Notes under the pieces: model-generated
What the model saw: only the letters and a program-made list of their open reading frames with translations
Told to the model about the DNA's origin: nothing
The model's database searches: none
Position numbers and translations under genes: made by a program
In this document: piece after piece, positions 32,990 through 35,203 of the stretch
Numbering within the stretch: the stretch's first letter is position 1
How the letters are laid out: each line of letters opens with the position of its first letter
NCBI GenBank assembly: GCA_000824825.2
Contig: LM655192.1
Location: 178,558-213,760 of the forward strand
DNA length: 35,203 nucleotides
Reading direction: 5' to 3'
Source: Mesorhizobium sp. ORS 3324
Lineage (GTDB): Bacteria; Pseudomonadota; Alphaproteobacteria; Rhizobiales; Rhizobiaceae

Positions 32990-33003
32990 CCATAAGTGAG
33001 GCA

Positions 33004-34377
33004 ATGGAAACCAGAGCCAACTACATCATTGTCGGCATCTTCACGCTGGTCGCGATCCTGGCGGCCTTCGCCTTCGTCTATTGGACCGCGGCTGTAGGCG
33101 AAAGGGGCGAGACCGCTGTCTTGCGCGTCCGCATCCCCGGCTCGGCTTCCGGCCTCGGCCGCGGCAGCTTCGTGCTGTTCAATGGTGTCAGGGTGGGCGA
33201 GGTCAAGCGGGTCTATATCGATTTCGACAATCCGACGGTCGCCATTGCCGATACCGAGATCGATCGCATGACGCCGATCACCAAGTCGACACAGGCCGAT
33301 ATCGGGCTCACCGGCCTCAGCGGCCAGGCCAATATCGAGCTCAGAGGCGCCGATCCCAAGGAAGCCAAGCTGCTCGACCTGGCGGAAAAGGAAGGCAAGA
33401 TCGCCGAGATCACAGCCAATCCGTCGGCCGTGACCAACCTGTTGCAGACGGCGCAGAACATCTTCACCCGCGCCGACAAGGTGCTCTCTGAACTGGAAGG
33501 CTTCACCAAGGACGTTCGCGGACCGCTGACGCAGACGGTCAAGAACGTCGAGACCTTCTCCGACGCGCTGGCCAGGAACTCGGAGGGCATCGACAAGTTC
33601 CTGTCCGCCGTGAGCTCGCTTTCGGATCAGCTGAAGGCCGTCTCGGGCAGGCTGGACAGCACGCTCAAGGCCGCCGAAGGCCTGATCAACTCCGTCGACA
33701 AGGACCAGATCAAGAGCATCGTCGCCAATGTCGACACGGTCACCGCGAACCTGAAGGAAACCTCGAAGCAGTTCGACACGACCATCGACAACGTCAACAC
33801 CGCGGTCAGCTCGATCAACGACTTCGCCAAGCAGACGCAAGGCACGCTCGCCAAGGTGAACGGCGTGCTCGACGGCATCGACCCGAACGACGTCCGCACC
33901 GCGCTCGCCAACATCCAGAAGGCGAGCGACAGCGCCAACAAGGCGGCCGCCGACATAGCCAAGGTCACGGACAAGATCGCCAACCGCTCAGACGACATCA
34001 ACGACACGATCAAGAATGCCCGCCAGCTCGCGCAGCGCCTCAACGACGCCTCGGTGCGCGTCGACGGCATCCTCGAAAAGGTCGACAAGCTTCTCGGATC
34101 CGGCGAGGCCAACGGCGTGATGGCCGATGCCAGGGCGACGCTGAGATCCTTCAAGCAGGTGGCCGATACGCTGAACGCCCGGCTCGGCACCATCGTCGAC
34201 AATCTGTCGCGCTTCTCCGGCTCGGGGCTGCAGAATGTGGAGGCGCTGGTGCAGGACAGCCGGCGCTCGATCAACCGCATCGAGGAAGCTGTGACCGATC
34301 TCAGCCGCAATCCGCAGCGGATCCTGACGGGCGGCGAGGGAGAGGTTCGTCAGTTTGACGGCAGGGCGCGGCGTTGA
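33004..34377 (+). CDS. MlaD-family MCE protein
   Basis: 457 residues: an N-terminal membrane anchor (ANYIIVGIFTLVAILAAFAF), one MCE domain (about 40-120: VRIPGSASGLGRGSFVLFNG, VRVGEVKRVYID, QADIGLTGLSGQANIEL), and a long C-terminal helical region rich in heptads (about 135-430). MCE rings bind lipids in the periplasm; the long tail probably forms a tube or needle as in extended MCE proteins. It works with the permease and ATPase upstream and the lipoprotein downstream. Confidence 0.93.
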   Translation: METRANYIIVGIFTLVAILAAFAFVYWTAAVGERGETAVLRVRIPGSASGLGRGSFVLFNGVRVGEVKRVYIDFDNPTVAIADTEIDRMTPITKSTQADIGLTGLSGQANIELRGADPKEAKLLDLAEKEGKIAEITANPSAVTNLLQTAQNIFTRADKVLSELEGFTKDVRGPLTQTVKNVETFSDALARNSEGIDKFLSAVSSLSDQLKAVSGRLDSTLKAAEGLINSVDKDQIKSIVANVDTVTANLKETSKQFDTTIDNVNTAVSSINDFAKQTQGTLAKVNGVLDGIDPNDVRTALANIQKASDSANKAAADIAKVTDKIANRSDDINDTIKNARQLAQRLNDASVRVDGILEKVDKLLGSGEANGVMADARATLRSFKQVADTLNARLGTIVDNLSRFSGSGLQNVEALVQDSRRSINRIEEAVTDLSRNPQRILTGGEGEVRQFDGRARR

Positions 34378-34456
34378 CTTCGGCCGCCGCGAACGCCAAG
34401 AACGTGGATTGCAGCTGTAAGTTGATCATAAGGTCCGGGGACAACGGGGATCGCGC

Positions 34457-35056
34457 GTGAAATCGGTGAGAGGGTTGAAGTCGGTTGGCGCCGTGGCGCT
34501 CCTGTTCGCGCTCTCCGGCTGCGCGGCACTGGGAGCCAAGCCGGCGCCGCTCGACACGTTCGAGCTTTCCGCTCCGTCGGTCGAGATGCACGCCCACAGC
34601 CGCCGCCAGATCCTGATCGCCCAGCCCTCGGCGCTCAAGGCGCTCGACAGCCAGAACATCGTCATCAGGCCCTCCGACCAATCGATCCAGTTCCTCAAGG
34701 GCGCGCAATGGGCGGACCGCCTGCCAGTGATCGTGCAGGCCAGGCTCGCCGAGACCTTCCAGCGCTCCGGCAGCTTTGCCGGCGTCGGCAAGCCGGGCGA
34801 GGGACTGGCGATCGACTACCAGATCATCGTCGAGGTCCGCTCCTTCGAAGTCCGCGTCAATGGCGGCGAACATGCCGATGTCGACCTCTTCGTGCGCATC
34901 CTCAACGACCGCAACGGCGAGGTGCGCGCTTCCAAGAACTTCACTGCGACCGCGCCGGTCTCGGGTCACGGCAACGCCGCCTATGTCGGCGCGCTGGACG
35001 CTGCCTTCGGCGATGCGGCGAAGGACATCGTGCGGTGGACGGATTCGGTGATCTGA
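34457..35056 (+). CDS. ABC-type transport auxiliary lipoprotein (PqiC-like)
   Basis: 199-residue lipoprotein (lipobox LSGC, Cys22) of the ABC transport auxiliary family, as in PqiC. Marks: LDTFELSAP, ILIAQPSALKALDSQNIVIR, IQFLKGAQWADRLPVIVQAR and a C-terminal IVRWTDSVI. It probably sits in the outer membrane and docks the MCE component. The GTG start at 34457 has GGGGA 6 nt upstream. Last gene of the Mla operon; a palindromic repeat follows. Confidence 0.9.
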   Translation: MKSVRGLKSVGAVALLFALSGCAALGAKPAPLDTFELSAPSVEMHAHSRRQILIAQPSALKALDSQNIVIRPSDQSIQFLKGAQWADRLPVIVQARLAETFQRSGSFAGVGKPGEGLAIDYQIIVEVRSFEVRVNGGEHADVDLFVRILNDRNGEVRASKNFTATAPVSGHGNAAYVGALDAAFGDAAKDIVRWTDSVI

Positions 35057-35114
35057 GACGGCTCCATCCCGGTCGCGCATGAAGCGTCGGCGCTGCCCCT
35101 CATCCGCCTGCCGG

Positions 35115-35148
35115 CACCTTCTCCCCGTATATTGACGGGGAGAAGGTG
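35115..35148. repeat. CCTTCTCC palindrome with 14-bp stem
   Basis: CACCTTCTCCCCGT, loop ATATTG, ACGGGGAGAAGGTG: a perfect 14-bp stem. It is preceded by CCCCTCATCCGCCTGCCGG, the flanking module also present at 14370-14390. It lies 58 nt after the lipoprotein stop and may also act as a terminator, although no T-tract follows. Confidence 0.6.
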
Positions 35149-35203
35149 GCGGCCGCGGCCTTGGCGCTCATTCTACAACGCTGACGATTGGCGAAACCGT
35201 CGA

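Noticed and set aside
1..35203. CRISPR arrays, tRNA or rRNA genes, insertion sequences, prophage
   Set aside because: No regularly spaced direct repeats, no cloverleaf or rRNA stretches, and no transposase or integrase frames were seen.

Overview
The window is a stretch of GC-rich chromosome from an alphaproteobacterium of the order Hyphomicrobiales (Rhizobiales), most likely Mesorhizobium or a close relative. Reasons: an adenosylcobalamin-dependent ribonucleotide reductase (NrdJ), a MaeB-type malic enzyme, a DUF2865 protein, a STAS-fused Mla-type permease, RIME-like intergenic mosaic repeats, and short palindromes built on CCTTCTCCC/GGGAGAAGG that litter rhizobial intergenic DNA. No phage, transposase, CRISPR array, rRNA or tRNA was seen. 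This is housekeeping and accessory chromosome with genes on both strands and little spare space.

Layout. 1-4120: a tightly coupled minus-strand operon of a dimethylformamidase-like hydrolase, a class III aminotransferase and a beta-keto acid cleavage enzyme (BKACE), which reads as an uncharacterised amide or amine degradation route. 4263-6412: a lone ParB-like domain, a Gfa/CENP-V zinc protein, a small unknown gene, and a GNAT acetyltransferase with a near-perfect promoter and a TetR-style operator. 6596-8336: an UppP paralogue plus a phosphodiester glycosidase-family protein, closed by a strong hairpin. 8474-10895: a Tim44-domain membrane protein and a GH25 lipoprotein muramidase, divergent. 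10917-12688: a 37-residue membrane protein, a pyridoxamine-phosphate-oxidase-fold protein, a YbhB/RKIP protein and a proline-rich peptide, with two FNR/FixK-type boxes. 12697-14806: an NDUFA9-like SDR, two small unknown genes, repeats and a VOC protein.

14863-19343: nrdJ followed directly by hicA-hicB. nrdJ is preceded by tandem NrdR boxes and a long leader rich in hairpins; hicA carries a C-terminal frameshift. 19661-24720: gltX behind a terminator with a competing hairpin, DUF2865 (tail overlapping gltX), and maeB. 24891-28573: an SDR lacking the catalytic Tyr and Lys, an LpxH-like metallophosphoesterase, and an AraC regulator divergent from an NAD-dependent epimerase-like gene. 28742-30910: an MFS transporter convergent with a dipeptide epimerase/DgcA-like enolase-superfamily enzyme. 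30988-35056: a complete MlaE-MlaF-MlaD-lipoprotein operon for phospholipid transport across the envelope.

The best candidates for undescribed biology are the DMFase-like/aminotransferase/BKACE operon, the FNR-boxed 37-residue membrane protein (shorter than usual gene-calling cutoffs), and the structured nrdJ leader. Long open frames antisense to the genes listed are GC-rich shadow frames and are left out.
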